DNA of 64,000 nt. It comes from Citrobacter sp. R56 (lineage in GTDB: Bacteria; Pseudomonadota; Gammaproteobacteria; Enterobacterales; Enterobacteriaceae). A program made the position numbers and the translations under genes. Positions 1-13,032 of the stretch are shown piece after piece (within the stretch, counting starts at the first letter, position 1; the number at the start of each line of letters is the position of its first letter). The stretch is from the NCBI RefSeq assembly GCF_016811995.1, contig NZ_CP069159.1:4154001-4218000 (forward strand). The letters are read 5' to 3'. The notes below the pieces were generated by a model. It worked only from the letters and a program-made list of their open reading frames with translations. It had not been told where the DNA came from and did not search any database.

Positions 1-1245
1 CAAATCCGTGCTAACGCGGTGGTGATGGCAACGGGCGGCGCTGGCCGTGTATACCGTTACAACACCAACGGCGGCATCGTAACCGGTGACGGTATGGGCA
101 TGGCGCTGAGCCACGGCGTTCCGCTGCGTGATATGGAGTTCGTTCAGTATCACCCGACCGGTCTGCCAGGCTCTGGTATCCTGATGACAGAAGGTTGCCG
201 TGGTGAAGGCGGTATTCTGGTCAACAAAAACGGCTACCGTTATCTGCAAGACTACGGCATGGGTCCGGAAACCCCGCTGGGTGAGCCGAAGAACAAATAC
301 ATGGAACTGGGTCCGCGCGACAAAGTTTCTCAGGCGTTCTGGCACGAATGGCGTAAAGGCAACACCATCTCCACTCCGCGTGGCGATGTGGTTCACCTCG
401 ACCTGCGTCACCTCGGCGAGAAAAAACTGCTCGAACGTTTACCGTTCATCTGCGAACTGGCAAAAGCCTATGTTGGCGTCGATCCGGTTAAAGAGCCAAT
501 TCCGGTTCGTCCGACCGCGCACTACACCATGGGTGGTATCGAAACCGATCAAAACTGCGAAAGCCGCATCAAAGGTCTGTTTGCCGTTGGCGAATGTTCC
601 TCTGTGGGTCTGCATGGCGCCAACCGTCTGGGCTCTAACTCTCTGGCTGAACTGGTGGTCTTTGGCCGTCTGGCTGGTGAGCAAGCGATGGAACGTGCTT
701 CTACGGCAGGTACCGCCAACAGCGCCGCGCTTGATGCGCAGGTTGCAGGCGTTGAACAGCGTCTGAAAGCTCTGGTGAACCAGGAAGGTAACGAAAACTG
801 GTCGAAGATCCGTGATGAAATGGGTCTGTCCATGGAAGAAGGTTGCGGTATCTACCGTACGCCAGAACTCATGCAGAAAACGGTTGATAAGTTGGCTGAA
901 CTGCAGGAACGCTTCAAGCGCGTGCGTATTACCGACACCTCCAGCGTCTTCAATACCGACCTGCTGTATACCATCGAACTGGGCCACGGTCTGAATGTTG
1001 CTGAATGTATGGCGCACTCCGCTCTGGCGCGTAAAGAATCGCGCGGCGCGCATCAGCGTCTGGACGAAGGTTGCACCGAGCGTGACGACGTCAACTTCCT
1101 CAAACACACCCTCGCCTTCCGCGATGCTGATGGCACCACTCGCCTGGACTACAGCGACGTGAAAATCACCACTCTGCCGCCAGCGAAACGTGTCTATGGT
1201 GGCGAAGCGGAAGCAGCCGATAAGAAGGAGAAGGCGAATGGCTGA
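1..1245 (+). CDS. frdA: Fumarate reductase flavoprotein subunit (5' end outside window)
   Basis: Catalytic FAD subunit of quinol:fumarate reductase, which reduces fumarate to succinate on the cytoplasmic face of the inner membrane in anaerobic respiration. The frame is open from base 1, so the N-terminal part (FAD-binding start) lies outside; about 414 codons are visible against roughly 600 in the family. Visible family motifs include QYHPTG near the left end, [10 protein letters not shown] around position 510 and [18 protein letters not shown] around 613-666. The stop overlaps the frdB start by 8 bp, as expected for the frdABCD operon. The neighbours frdB, frdC and frdD leave no doubt about identity, as opposed to the aerobic homologue SdhA. 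Confidence 0.98.
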   Translation, partial: QIRANAVVMATGGAGRVYRYNTNGGIVTGDGMGMALSHGVPLRDMEFVQYHPTGLPGSGILMTEGCRGEGGILVNKNGYRYLQDYGMGPETPLGEPKNKYMELGPRDKVSQAFWHEWRKGNTISTPRGDVVHLDLRHLGEKKLLERLPFICELAKAYVGVDPVKEPIPVRPTAHYTMGGIETDQNCESRIKGLFAVGECSSVGLHGANRLGSNSLAELVVFGRLAGEQAMERASTAGTANSAALDAQVAGVEQRLKALVNQEGNENWSKIRDEMGLSMEEGCGIYRTPELMQKTVDKLAELQERFKRVRITDTSSVFNTDLLYTIELGHGLNVAECMAHSALARKESRGAHQRLDEGCTERDDVNFLKHTLAFRDADGTTRLDYSDVKITTLPPAKRVYGGEAEAADKKEKANG

Positions 1246-1972
1246 GATGAAAAATCTGAAAGTTGAGGTGGTGCGCTATAACCCGGAAGTGGATACCGCG
1301 CCGCACAGTGCTTTCTATGATGTACCTTATGATGAAACAACGTCGCTGCTGGATGCGCTGGGCTACATCAAAGATAACCTGGCACCAGACCTGAGCTACC
1401 GCTGGTCTTGCCGTATGGCGATCTGTGGCTCTTGCGGCATGATGGTCAACAACGTACCAAAACTGGCGTGCAAAACCTTCCTGCGTGAATACACCAACGG
1501 CATGAAGGTTGAAGCGCTGGGCAACTTCCCGATTGAGCGCGATCTGGTCGTCGACATGACGCACTTTATCGAAAGCCTGGAAGCCATCAAACCGTACATC
1601 ATCGGTAACCCGCGCACACCGGATCAGGGTCCTAATACCCAGACTCCGGCGCAAATGGCGAAGTATCACCAGTTCTCCGGTTGCATCAACTGTGGTCTGT
1701 GTTACGCCGCGTGCCCGCAGTTCGGCCTGAACCCTGAGTTCATCGGTCCGGCGGCGATTACGCTGGCGCATCGTTACAACGAAGATAGCCGTGACCACGG
1801 TAAGAAGGAGCGTATGGCTCAGTTGAATAGCCCGAACGGCGTTTGGTCCTGTACTTTCGTGGGCTACTGCTCCGAAGTCTGTCCGAAACACGTCGATCCG
1901 GCTGCGGCCATCCAGCAGGGTAAAGTAGAAAGTTCGAAAGACTTTCTTATCGCGACCCTGAAACCACGCTAA
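1238..1972 (+). CDS. frdB: Fumarate reductase iron-sulfur subunit
   Basis: Electron-transfer subunit linking the membrane quinol site to FrdA. The 244 codons match the E. coli length. An N-terminal ferredoxin-like domain carries the [2Fe-2S] cysteines ([11 protein letters not shown] and a later Cys in KLACKTF). The C-terminal domain carries [14 protein letters not shown] and [17 protein letters not shown] for the [4Fe-4S] and [3Fe-4S] clusters. I chose the ATG at 1238, which is preceded by a good AAGGAGAAGG ribosome site, rather than an in-frame ATG 16 codons upstream inside frdA. It overlaps frdA and is followed after 10 bp by frdC. Confidence 0.98.
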   Translation: MAEMKNLKVEVVRYNPEVDTAPHSAFYDVPYDETTSLLDALGYIKDNLAPDLSYRWSCRMAICGSCGMMVNNVPKLACKTFLREYTNGMKVEALGNFPIERDLVVDMTHFIESLEAIKPYIIGNPRTPDQGPNTQTPAQMAKYHQFSGCINCGLCYAACPQFGLNPEFIGPAAITLAHRYNEDSRDHGKKERMAQLNSPNGVWSCTFVGYCSEVCPKHVDPAAAIQQGKVESSKDFLIATLKPR

Positions 1973-1982
1973 GGAGTGCAAC

Positions 1983-2378
1983 ATGACGACTAAACGCAAA
2001 GCCTATGTGCGGCCAATGACGTCCACCTGGTGGAAAAAGCTGCCGTTTTATCGCTTTTACATGCTGCGCGAAGGCACAGCAGTGCCGGCAGTCTGGTTCA
2101 GCATTGAACTGATTTTCGGCCTGTTTGCCCTCAAACACGGCGCAGAATCCTGGATGGGATTCGTTGGTTTTCTGCAAAATCCAGTGGTGGTGATCCTCAA
2201 CCTGATCGCCCTGGCTGCAGCCTTGCTGCATACCAAGACCTGGTTTGAGCTGGCGCCTAAAGCTGCCAATATCATCGTAAAAGACGAAAAAATGGGGCCA
2301 GAGCCGATCATCAAAGGTCTCTGGGCGGTTACTGCAGTTGCGACTGTAGTTATTCTGTATGTTGCCCTGTACTGGTAA
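1983..2378 (+). CDS. frdC: Fumarate reductase membrane anchor subunit C
   Basis: One of two small inner-membrane anchors that bind menaquinol and hold FrdAB on the membrane. The 131 codons equal the E. coli length. Three hydrophobic segments are visible (around residues 30-50, 62-85 and 105-128), after a basic N-terminus ([17 protein letters not shown]). An AAGGAG ribosome site lies just before the ATG. It is tightly spaced between frdB (10 bp) and frdD (10 bp), so it is translated from the frd operon mRNA. Confidence 0.97.
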   Translation: MTTKRKAYVRPMTSTWWKKLPFYRFYMLREGTAVPAVWFSIELIFGLFALKHGAESWMGFVGFLQNPVVVILNLIALAAALLHTKTWFELAPKAANIIVKDEKMGPEPIIKGLWAVTAVATVVILYVALYW

Positions 2379-2388
2379 GGAGTCCGGG

Positions 2389-4037
<1,649 letters not shown>

Positions 4038-4102
4038 CTGTTGCTGCCCACCCTTTCCTTGCTGTCATCTACACTTAACAGAAAACCAGCAAGGAAACTC
4101 CC

Positions 4103-4633
4103 ATGCGTATCCTGCCTGTTATCACCGCGGTGACAGCCGCGTTTTTAGTGGTTGCTTGCAGCTCACCCACGCCGCCGAAGGGTGTTACAGTCGTCAATAA
4201 CTTTGATGTGAAACGCTACCTCGGCACCTGGTATGAAATTGCACGCTTTGATCATCGCTTCGAAAGAGGACTGGAAAAAGTCACCGCCACTTACAGCCTA
4301 CGCGATGACGGCGGCCTTAATGTGACCAACAAGGGCTACAATCCGGATCGGGAAATGTGGCAAAAAACGGAAGGAAAGGCCTGGTTTACCGGCGATCCCA
4401 GTCGGGCCGCGCTGAAAGTTTCGTTTTTTGGCCCGTTCTATGGCGGTTACAACGTCATCGCGCTTGACAGAGAATATCACCACGCACTGGTGTGCGGCCC
4501 GGATCGCGACTATTTGTGGATACTCGCGCGCACGCCGACCATTTCTGACGAAATGAAGCAGCAAATACTCGCCGTCGCGACCCGGGAAGGGTTTGATGTC
4601 AGTAAGTTAATCTGGGTGAAACAACCCCATTAA
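4103..4633 (+). CDS. blc: Outer-membrane lipocalin Blc
   Basis: Bacterial lipocalin, a lipoprotein of the outer membrane that binds lipids or lysophospholipids. It has 176 codons. The signal peptide ends in a lipobox (LVVAC, Cys about residue 19). The lipocalin signature [17 protein letters not shown] follows near residues 41-57. The ATG at 4103 has the ribosome site AAGGAA. Its stop overlaps the stop of the convergent sugE by 4 bp. The gene order ampC-blc-sugE is the conserved enterobacterial one; blc is stationary-phase controlled in E. coli, but no promoter was identified here. Confidence 0.95.
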   Translation: MRILPVITAVTAAFLVVACSSPTPPKGVTVVNNFDVKRYLGTWYEIARFDHRFERGLEKVTATYSLRDDGGLNVTNKGYNPDREMWQKTEGKAWFTGDPSRAALKVSFFGPFYGGYNVIALDREYHHALVCGPDRDYLWILARTPTISDEMKQQILAVATREGFDVSKLIWVKQPH

Positions 4634-4947
4634 TGGGCGCTGAGCTTCAGACCAATAATTCCCGCAACGATCAGCGTCAGGCTGGCCAGACGCATCGGGC
4701 TGGCGGATTCACCCAGTAAGATAATCCCGGTGATGGCCGCACCAACGGCGCCGATACCGGTCCAGATAGCATACGCAGTCCCAACTGGCAGGGTTTTCAT
4801 TGCCCAGGAGAGCATCGCAATACTGACGACCATGGCGACGATGGTAATGACGCTCGGCGTCAGGCGGGTAAATCCGTGGGTATATTTGAGGCCAATCGCC
4901 CAGACAACTTCGAGCAGGCCAGCAATGAATAAAACAATCCAGGACAT
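4630..4947 (-). CDS. sugE: Guanidinium exporter of the SMR family (Gdx/SugE)
   Basis: Small multidrug resistance family protein of 105 codons with four transmembrane helices and the membrane-embedded glutamate of the first helix ([13 protein letters not shown]). Proteins of this subtype are guanidinium/proton antiporters (Gdx). I took the ATG at 4947 ([10 protein letters not shown]), preceded by GGAG, rather than a longer frame that would run through the riboswitch. The upstream leader holds a guanidine-II riboswitch, which supports the guanidinium-export assignment over general drug efflux. Confidence 0.95.
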   Translation of the reverse strand: MSWIVLFIAGLLEVVWAIGLKYTHGFTRLTPSVITIVAMVVSIAMLSWAMKTLPVGTAYAIWTGIGAVGAAITGIILLGESASPMRLASLTLIVAGIIGLKLSAH

Positions 4948-4965
4948 TTTAGGCTCCAGAGAGAT

Positions 4966-5009
4966 GGGGCCGTCCCCGGTGAAAGATACGTTTGCAGGTC
5001 GTCCCACAA
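4966..5009 (-). promoter_or_regulatory. Guanidine-II (mini-ykkC) riboswitch upstream of sugE
   Basis: Read on the minus strand, two small hairpins each carry an ACGR loop. The first is TTGTGGG-ACGA-CCTGCAA (5009-4992). The second is GGGG-ACGG-CCCC (4977-4966). They lie 18 bp before the sugE start codon and just upstream of its GGAG ribosome site. Paired ACGR-loop hairpins are the defining features of the guanidine-II class, which activates gdx genes when guanidinium binds, by freeing the ribosome site. The structure is read directly; the function follows from the family. Confidence 0.88.
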
Positions 5010-5202
5010 GCCGATGAATGAAAGGGTATTTTTGCCCGACAAAAAGTGAATTTCAATCTTTTTATTTCAGATCGCCTAAAAGCCTGAATTGGGTGCAATA
5101 AGCAACGCAGTTCCGGCATTTAGTACTCATCGGACGTCTCTATGATGAAACGCTTTCTGAAGTCAGGAAGCCTTTGGCCTCATTTTTGAATGCGATAATT
5201 TT

Positions 5203-5796
5203 ATGTTGAAAATATTAGTGATTGACCGATGCCACTTTACCCGCACGGGGATAGAGGCCTGGCTTAATCATTCTGGTTTGTTTAATGGTTCGTTCCTGGT
5301 GTCAGGGTTAAATAATCTCCTGTTGGCAAAAGAACATATTCTGCAGTGGAAGCCTCATTTGATAATCGCTGATTTATATAGCTTTCTTAACGATTCCCAT
5401 CCATTTCAGTCGATTGACCCCTTCTTTATGGCCTGCGGGATGGCGCCGCTGATCTTGCTGCAATCAGGCGGCGAATACCGTGCTTCAGCGTTCAGCTCAC
5501 GATATTCTGTCCATACCGTATTATCAAAAAAAGCCACGCTGTATGCGCTCTCAAAAACGATTCACGCCGCGTTACGCGTGAGGCCGCTTTTAGAGACGCC
5601 CAAAACGGCGACATCACTGCTGACGCCACAGGAAGAGAAAGTGTTGACGATGTGGATGGAAGGCGCGGGAAATAACGCGATTGCCAGTGCGCTCGGGATT
5701 CATGGCAAAACGGTTTACACCTACAAACGCAACATTCGCATGAAACTGCACATGGATAATCGCTATTCGCCGTTTTTATCATTGCCAGAACGGTAA
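5203..5796 (+). CDS. ecnR: LuxR-type transcriptional regulator EcnR
   Basis: The 197-residue protein has a receiver-like N-terminal domain (MLKILVIDRCHFTRTGIEAW) and a C-terminal LuxR helix-turn-helix (LTPQEEKVLTMWMEGAGNNAIASALGIHGKTVYTYKRNI, about residues 141-180, stated here only by position). The phospho-acceptor region reads IIADLY, but the surrounding receiver motifs are degenerate, as in the BglJ/EcpR type. It lies directly beside the entericidin genes and is convergent with them. A gene ecnR is known at this position in Citrobacter freundii and is absent from E. coli K-12. I assign the symbol from position and domain; regulation of ecnB by it is inference. Confidence 0.75.
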   Translation: MLKILVIDRCHFTRTGIEAWLNHSGLFNGSFLVSGLNNLLLAKEHILQWKPHLIIADLYSFLNDSHPFQSIDPFFMACGMAPLILLQSGGEYRASAFSSRYSVHTVLSKKATLYALSKTIHAALRVRPLLETPKTATSLLTPQEEKVLTMWMEGAGNNAIASALGIHGKTVYTYKRNIRMKLHMDNRYSPFLSLPER

Positions 5797-5837
5797 GATT
5801 AACGGCACGACACGCACAGCGGTCGTACCGTTCATGA

Positions 5838-5984
5838 TTAATCCTGAGCTTTTGCCGCAGCGCCCGAGATAGCCTGGCCACCCTCGGAAATATCCTGACC
5901 AACGCCGCGCGTCGTATTACAGGCGGTTAATACAGAGGAAAGTACCAGAACAGAAAAGATTGCTGCAATTGTCTTCTTAACCAT
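5838..5984 (-). CDS. ecnB: Entericidin B, toxic membrane lipoprotein
   Basis: A 48-codon lipoprotein gene. The ATG at 5984 is preceded by AAGGAAG. The product begins [10 protein letters not shown] and has the lipobox LTAC followed by [18 protein letters not shown], the entericidin signature. In E. coli EcnB is a small membrane lipoprotein that promotes lysis in stationary phase and is countered by EcnA. It lies between ecnR and ecnA; the order ecnR-ecnB-ecnA is consistent with the Citrobacter entericidin locus. Confidence 0.93.
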   Translation of the reverse strand: MVKKTIAAIFSVLVLSSVLTACNTTRGVGQDISEGGQAISGAAAKAQD

Positions 5985-6088
5985 AGCGTCTTCCTTTTTA
6001 GCCAATGTTGTGCGTATAGCTACTTAATAATAGACAACATCCCGTAACTTGACGGGAAACAGACTGTTTTTCAGACGAAGCGAAAAGA

Positions 6089-6223
6089 CTAGCTGGCAGC
6101 GTGGGAGATGGAATTGCCGAGATGTTTGATATCTTCGCCAAAGCCACGTGCGGTATTGCACCCTGTCAACAGGGTTGCGGTCAGTAAGACGAGTGTTACA
6201 AGACTGAGAAGACGTTTCATCAT
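6089..6223 (-). CDS. ecnA: Entericidin A, antidote-type lipoprotein
   Basis: A 44-codon lipoprotein gene starting at the tandem ATG at 6223 (MMKRLLSLVTLV) with lipobox LLTGC and the conserved tail NTARGFGEDIKHLGNSIS. A longer in-frame opening exists upstream, but this start has the GCAGGAAT ribosome site and matches the E. coli length of about 41 residues. EcnA is described as the antidote partner of EcnB. The two genes are in the same orientation, 104 bp apart, and ecnB may also have its own promoter. Confidence 0.93.
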   Translation of the reverse strand: MMKRLLSLVTLVLLTATLLTGCNTARGFGEDIKHLGNSISHAAS

Positions 6224-6284
6224 TCCTGCCCTGGAAAAATGTATGGCGCAGCAAACGCTGCACCATGAGATCAAGTAAGGCGTA

Positions 6285-6851
6285 TTACTTCACGCGGGAT
6301 ACGTATTCACCAGAACGGGTATCCACTTTGATCACTTCGCCGATCTGAACGAACAGCGGAACTTTAACCACTGCGCCAGTAGACAGCGTTGCCGGTTTGC
6401 CGCCAGTACCTGCGGTATCACCTTTCAGACCTGGGTCAGTTTCAATGATCTCCAGTTCAACAAAGTTCGGCGGGGTAACAGAAATAGGCTGACCGTTCCA
6501 CAGGGTCACGATGCACTCAGCCTGATCCAGCAGCCACTTGGCGCTGTCGCCTACCGCTTTCTCGTCAGCAGCCAGCTGTTCGAAAGTGGAGTTATTCATG
6601 AAATGGTAGAACTCACCGTCGTTGTACAGGTAAGTCAGGTTCATATCGACAACGTCTGCGCCTTCTGCAGAGTCGGTTGATTTGAAGGTTTTCTCTACGC
6701 GAGTACCGGTCAGCAGACGACGCAGCTTAACGCGCGCAAAAGCCTGGCCTTTGCCCGGTTTTACGAATTCACTGGCTTCAACCGCATAAGGTTCGCCGTC
6801 CATCATGATTTTAAGACCGGCACGAAAATCGTTGCTATAGTAAGTCGCCAT
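6285..6851 (-). CDS. efp: Translation elongation factor P
   Basis: EF-P relieves ribosome stalling at polyproline stretches. The 188 residues ([12 protein letters not shown]...) match the family length; the frame continues upstream but the ATG at 6851 is the conserved start. The lysine that receives beta-lysylation lies in the loop KPGKGQAF (Lys about residue 34). The gene is divergent from epmB, whose product makes the (R)-beta-lysine used for that modification, with only 40 bp between the start codons. The third partner, epmA, lies beyond frdA in E. coli and so would be outside the left edge. Confidence 0.98.
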   Translation of the reverse strand: MATYYSNDFRAGLKIMMDGEPYAVEASEFVKPGKGQAFARVKLRRLLTGTRVEKTFKSTDSAEGADVVDMNLTYLYNDGEFYHFMNNSTFEQLAADEKAVGDSAKWLLDQAECIVTLWNGQPISVTPPNFVELEIIETDPGLKGDTAGTGGKPATLSTGAVVKVPLFVQIGEVIKVDTRSGEYVSRVK

Positions 6852-6891
6852 AAGGCCCTCTGAAATTGTTAATTGGTAGCTTAGCCACAAA

Positions 6892-7920
6892 ATGGCGCAT
6901 ATTGTAACCCTAAACACCCCATCCAGAGAAGATTGGTTAGTGCAACTTGCAGATGTTATAACCGATCCGGATGAACTGTTGCGTCTTTTAAATGTAGACG
7001 CTGATGAAAACTTGCTTGCAGGTCGCGAGGCAAAGCGTCTTTTTGCCTTGCGGGTTCCCCGTGCTTTTGTGGCGCGGATGGAAAAGGGCAATCCTGATGA
7101 CCCGCTTTTACGCCAGGTACTCACCTCGCGCGACGAGTTTGTCGCAGCGCCGGGGTTTTCAACCGATCCGCTGGAAGAACAGCACAGCGTGGTGCCAGGA
7201 TTACTGCACAAATACCGTAACCGGGCGCTGTTGCTGGTGAAAGGCGGCTGCGCGGTAAATTGTCGCTACTGTTTTCGCCGTCACTTCCCGTATGCGGAAA
7301 ACCAGGGCAATAAGCGAAACTGGCAGGTGGCTCTCGATTACATCGCTGCGCATTCGGAGCTGGATGAAATCATCTTCTCCGGCGGCGATCCGCTGATGGC
7401 CAAAGACCACGAGCTGGACTGGCTACTCACGCAACTGGAAGCGATACCGCACATTAAGCGTCTGCGTATTCATAGCCGTTTGCCTATCGTGATCCCCGCA
7501 CGGATTACAGAAGCCCTCGTCGCCCGCTTTGCACAATCCACCCTGCAAATTTTGCTGGTGAACCATATCAACCATGCGCAGGAGATTGGCGACGATTTCA
7601 GCCAGGCGATGCGTAAGCTAAAAATAGCAGGCGTCACGCTGCTGAATCAGAGTGTGCTGCTGCGCGATATCAACGATAACGCGCAAACGCTGGCAAATCT
7701 CAGCAACGCATTGTTTGATGCAGGCGTGATGCCCTACTACCTGCACGTGCTGGACAAGGTTCAGGGCGCGGCCCATTTTCTGGTCAGCGACGATGAAGCC
7801 CGCGCCATTATGCGTGAGCTGCTGACGCTGGTTTCCGGTTATATGGTGCCGAAACTGGCGCGGGAAATTGGCGGCGAACCGAGTAAAACGCCACTGGATT
7901 TGCAGTTAAGGCAGCGATAA
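6892..7920 (+). CDS. epmB: EF-P (R)-beta-lysine lysine-2,3-aminomutase
   Basis: Radical-SAM enzyme that converts (S)-alpha-lysine to (R)-beta-lysine for EF-P modification. The 342 residues include the radical-SAM cluster motif [15 protein letters not shown] (three cysteines, about residues 120-127) and the [10 protein letters not shown] segment typical of lysine aminomutases; PLP is the second cofactor. The start at 6892 is 40 bp from efp on the opposite strand, so both promoters must overlap in that short gap. Length and position match E. coli yjeK/epmB. Confidence 0.96.
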   Translation: MAHIVTLNTPSREDWLVQLADVITDPDELLRLLNVDADENLLAGREAKRLFALRVPRAFVARMEKGNPDDPLLRQVLTSRDEFVAAPGFSTDPLEEQHSVVPGLLHKYRNRALLLVKGGCAVNCRYCFRRHFPYAENQGNKRNWQVALDYIAAHSELDEIIFSGGDPLMAKDHELDWLLTQLEAIPHIKRLRIHSRLPIVIPARITEALVARFAQSTLQILLVNHINHAQEIGDDFSQAMRKLKIAGVTLLNQSVLLRDINDNAQTLANLSNALFDAGVMPYYLHVLDKVQGAAHFLVSDDEARAIMRELLTLVSGYMVPKLAREIGGEPSKTPLDLQLRQR

Positions 7921-8056
7921 CCCCTCTCTTTTGACCCTGCGCGGAGTGCTTCGCGCAGGTTTCAAGTCCGGATACCGACTCTCACGAAACAAAGCCGGGT
8001 GTTATTTTAGCCCCCAATTATTTCGGGCAGAACAAACCTATCCAGAGAGAACCATC

Positions 8057-8914
8057 ATGGCCTTAACACTCACCGGCATTAACACCGGCGTCATTCGAAA
8101 CGGCAATCAGTTCCAGGCGCTGGCGCTTAACCTCAAGCATGAGCAGAACGAAACCTCGCTGATTTTTATTCCGGCGCTACAACTGCGCGATCTTTATATC
8201 TGCTTCGAGCATCGTCTGCATTTGCAAAGCCTGCGGAATGCCAAAGAGAAAACGGCGTTCAAAAAAAGCCAGGATACCGCCACGCAAGCGATGCTCAACA
8301 ATATTCCGCCACTGACCCAAAAACAGCTGCTGGAAGCCGATATCCGCCTGCGGGTCGAGAAACTAGAGCCCCGCGCCAGCCACGCAGAAGGATTTCAGTT
8401 GGCGTTTTCACTGCAGGGCGGTCATTCACTGCTCCTCCAGCTTGAAGACGCGCAGATTGCGCTCGTCATCAGCGCCATTTCTCACGCCATTAATAACGCC
8501 GGCATGCATAAGTTATCGCTAAGGATCTCCTCACTGCTGGATTTTCTACCCATGTACGATGCCGATATTAAAAGCAACGGTGAAATGGAGTATGACAACT
8601 ACCCCCATCCGGCGTGGAAATTAGCGCTGTTCACACATTATCTGGCTCTGGTTTACCACTATACCGACAGCAATGGACAAGATTGCGCATGCGGCACCAT
8701 CGTGAAATCCCGCATTCGGGGGGAAATGAAAGAGACTGCGGCAATAGCCCGGCGTTTACTGGCGTTCAGCCCGCGGCTGAAAAAGCTGGAAGGAAAACCT
8801 TGCCGTATCACCGTGGCGACTATCGCATCCGGTCCGGGTCACTTTCCGCGAGAACGTTGCCTGAAAGCACTGCACCAGCTTTATCAGTCAACATTGGCCG
8901 CAACGGCAGAATAA
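8057..8914 (+). CDS. yjeJ: YjeJ family uncharacterised protein
   Basis: A 285-residue protein without signal peptide or membrane segments, with mixed hydrophilic sequence. I took the ATG at 8057 (MALTLTGINTGV), which has AGAGAG upstream; the frame is open for 42 codons before it, but these codons look non-coding. Its position between epmB and yjeI is that of E. coli yjeJ, whose function is unknown to me. A terminator-like hairpin follows 6 bp after the stop and separates it from the convergent yjeI. Confidence 0.85.
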   Translation: MALTLTGINTGVIRNGNQFQALALNLKHEQNETSLIFIPALQLRDLYICFEHRLHLQSLRNAKEKTAFKKSQDTATQAMLNNIPPLTQKQLLEADIRLRVEKLEPRASHAEGFQLAFSLQGGHSLLLQLEDAQIALVISAISHAINNAGMHKLSLRISSLLDFLPMYDADIKSNGEMEYDNYPHPAWKLALFTHYLALVYHYTDSNGQDCACGTIVKSRIRGEMKETAAIARRLLAFSPRLKKLEGKPCRITVATIASGPGHFPRERCLKALHQLYQSTLAATAE

Positions 8915-8919
8915 CAAAA

Positions 8920-8947
8920 CGCCCTCAGGTTTCCGGAGGGCGCTTTC
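8920..8947 (+). terminator. Hairpin between convergent yjeJ and yjeI
   Basis: CGCCCTC pairs with GAGGGCG across a 9-base loop, followed by CTTTC. It sits between the two convergent stop codons, as expected for a terminator of yjeJ. The T-tract is weak. Confidence 0.55.
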
Positions 8948-8960
8948 AATACTGAATAAA

Positions 8961-9314
8961 TCAGTTCGGGCACTTATAAACCTGACCGTTCATTTCGCTG
9001 GCGGTCGGAACAAAGCTGGATAACATGCCCTGAGATGGGCTGCTCACGCCATAAATCACGTTGCCACCCATTGCTGCCGCCTGATTACGCAGGTCGTTCG
9101 CGGCGCCACGCATCGAGCCGCCCTCTTCGCCATGCTGACCAGAAAGCCAGTTACTTTGCTTACCGGTCGCCGTGCCAACCAACTGGCACTCAGCACCAGG
9201 CTTGTCTTCTACGAAGCGTACGCTTTGGCCGGCAGCGCTCAGTTCGTTGCTGGAGCTACAACCCGCCATCAGTAGCGCGGCACCGACGATCCCTGCTAAA
9301 TATTTCACGTGCAT
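8961..9314 (-). CDS. yjeI: YjeI DUF4156 lipoprotein
   Basis: A 117-residue lipoprotein precursor: MHVKYLAGIVGAALLMAGC with lipobox LMAGC at about residue 19, then a small soluble DUF4156 domain containing GSMRGAANDLRNQAAAMGGN and a C-terminal cysteine (VYKCPN). The ATG at 9314 gives the E. coli length; a 30-codon upstream extension is discarded because it would bury the signal peptide. The role is unknown; in related species the protein is linked to envelope functions only by its lipoprotein nature. Confidence 0.92.
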   Translation of the reverse strand: MHVKYLAGIVGAALLMAGCSSSNELSAAGQSVRFVEDKPGAECQLVGTATGKQSNWLSGQHGEEGGSMRGAANDLRNQAAAMGGNVIYGVSSPSQGMLSSFVPTASEMNGQVYKCPN

Positions 9315-9383
9315 GTTATTCCCCGTAATCAATGAGCTGGACGTAGATCGTCCGTGTGAGAATCTTATACTAAAAAGATGACG

Positions 9384-9420
9384 AAAAGAAAAACCCCCGG
9401 GCATTTCTGCCCAGGGGTTT
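9384..9420 (-). terminator. groSL operon terminator
   Basis: On the minus strand AAACCCCTGGGCA pairs with TGCCCGGGGGTTT around a short loop and is followed by TTTTCTTTTC. It lies about 30 bp after the groL stop. Confidence 0.9.
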
Positions 9421-9451
9421 CTCTATTTCTGCGAGGTGCAGAACAACATGA

Positions 9452-11110
<1,659 letters not shown>

Positions 11111-11141
11111 TTAAATTCGTATGTTCAGTGTCGTTCGCGGA

Positions 11142-11545
<404 letters not shown>

Positions 11546-11711
11546 GGGGAAACTAAAAAAAAATTCTTATCAGGAGAAAATCCGGTCAAAACACCAACCC
11601 ACCTCACATTTCGCACCAATTTCAGGGCCGCCGTCATCAGCAAATCTGATTGTGATACCATCGAAAATCTGCGCAGTTGCCTGAATTTTAGGCGTAACCG
11701 GATAACGTTTC

Positions 11712-12962
11712 ATGAGCGGACTAAAACAAGAGCTGGGACTGGCTCAGGGGATTGGCCTGTTATCGACATCATTATTAGGCACCGGTGTCTTTGCCGTTCC
11801 TGCACTGGCCGCACTTGTCGCGGGGAATAACAGCCTGTGGGCGTGGCCGATACTCATCGTGTTAGTTTTTCCGGTGGCCATCGTGTTTGCGATACTTGGC
11901 CGCCATTACCCCAGCGCCGGAGGCGTGGCGCATTTTGTTGGTATGGCGTTTGGGAATCATATGGAACGGGTGACCGGCTGGCTGTTTTTGTCGGTCATTC
12001 CCGTCGGTTTACCCGCTGCGCTCCATATTGCCGCAGGTTTCGGCCAGGCGATGTTTGGCTGGCACGGCGGGCAGTTGCTGCTGGCGGAACTGGGAACGCT
12101 TATCCTGGTGTGGTACATCGGTTCTCGCGGTGCCAGCTCAAGCGCTAACCTGCAAACCCTCATCGCGGGTCTGATTGTGGCGCTGATTGTCGCCATCTGG
12201 TGGGCTGGAGAACTGAAACCCGCTGAAATCCCCTTCCCGGCGCCAGGTGATATCGACATGTCTGGACTGTTCTCTGCGCTGTCGGTGATGTTCTGGTGTT
12301 TCGTCGGCCTTGAAGCCTTTGCGCATCTGGCATCCGAATTCAAAAATCCTGAGCGAGATTTTCCGCGCGCCCTGATGATTGGCCTGGTGCTGGCGGGTTC
12401 CGTTTACTGGGCATGTACGGTGGTGGTGCTGCATTTTGGCGCCTACGGCGAGCAGATGGCGGCGGCGGCTTCGCTGCCTGAAATTGTCGTGCAGTTGTTT
12501 GGCGTCCAGGCGTTGTGGGTCGCCTGCGTTATTGGCTATCTGGCCTGTTTTGCCAGTCTGAATATTTATATTCAAAGTTTTGCCCGCCTGGTCTGGTCGC
12601 AAGCGCGAGACAAACCTGACCACTATCTGGCGCGTCTCTCCTCCCGCCAGATCCCGCATAATGCGCTGAATGCCGTCCTGGTATGTTGCGTTATCAGTAC
12701 GTTGTGTATTTATGCGCTCGACATCAACCTTGATGCGCTGATTGTCTACGCTAATGGCATCTTTATTATGATCTATCTGCTGTGCATGCTGGCAGGGTGT
12801 CGTTTACTGAAGGGACGCTATCGCGCGCTGGCGGTCGTTGGCGGTTTGCTGTGCCTACTTTTACTCGCGATGGTTGGCTGGAAAAGCCTGTACGCCATTA
12901 TTATGCTGGCGGTGCTATGGCTATTTTTACCCAGGCGAAAACAGCCTGAAAGCCATTTATAG
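11712..12962 (+). CDS. yjeH: L-methionine/branched-chain amino acid exporter YjeH
   Basis: APC-superfamily inner-membrane transporter of 416 residues (E. coli about 418) with roughly 12 hydrophobic segments. The N-terminal helix has the APC signature GIGLLSTSLLGTGVFAVPALAALV. YjeH of E. coli exports methionine and branched-chain amino acids; this role is transferred by homology and position. It is divergent from groS with a 276 bp gap, and a REP-type repeat follows directly after the stop. Confidence 0.94.
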   Translation: MSGLKQELGLAQGIGLLSTSLLGTGVFAVPALAALVAGNNSLWAWPILIVLVFPVAIVFAILGRHYPSAGGVAHFVGMAFGNHMERVTGWLFLSVIPVGLPAALHIAAGFGQAMFGWHGGQLLLAELGTLILVWYIGSRGASSSANLQTLIAGLIVALIVAIWWAGELKPAEIPFPAPGDIDMSGLFSALSVMFWCFVGLEAFAHLASEFKNPERDFPRALMIGLVLAGSVYWACTVVVLHFGAYGEQMAAAASLPEIVVQLFGVQALWVACVIGYLACFASLNIYIQSFARLVWSQARDKPDHYLARLSSRQIPHNALNAVLVCCVISTLCIYALDINLDALIVYANGIFIMIYLLCMLAGCRLLKGRYRALAVVGGLLCLLLLAMVGWKSLYAIIMLAVLWLFLPRRKQPESHL

Positions 12963-13024
12963 GTCGGATAAGCGCTGCGCCATCCGGCCTGGATGCCCGG
13001 TGGCGCTATACTTACCGGAACTAC
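12961..13024. repeat. REP-type palindromic element
   Basis: The segment has GTCGGATAAGCGCTGCGCCATCC and the facing GGATGCCCGGTGGCGC, resembling enterobacterial REP/BIME units. It lies between the convergent yjeH and fxsA. The match is by eye and imperfect. Confidence 0.6.
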
Positions 13025-13032
13025 TACACTAT

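Noticed and set aside
439..1107. Open frame antisense to frdA
   Set aside because: Shadow of the frdA codon usage; no start context and no recognisable protein.
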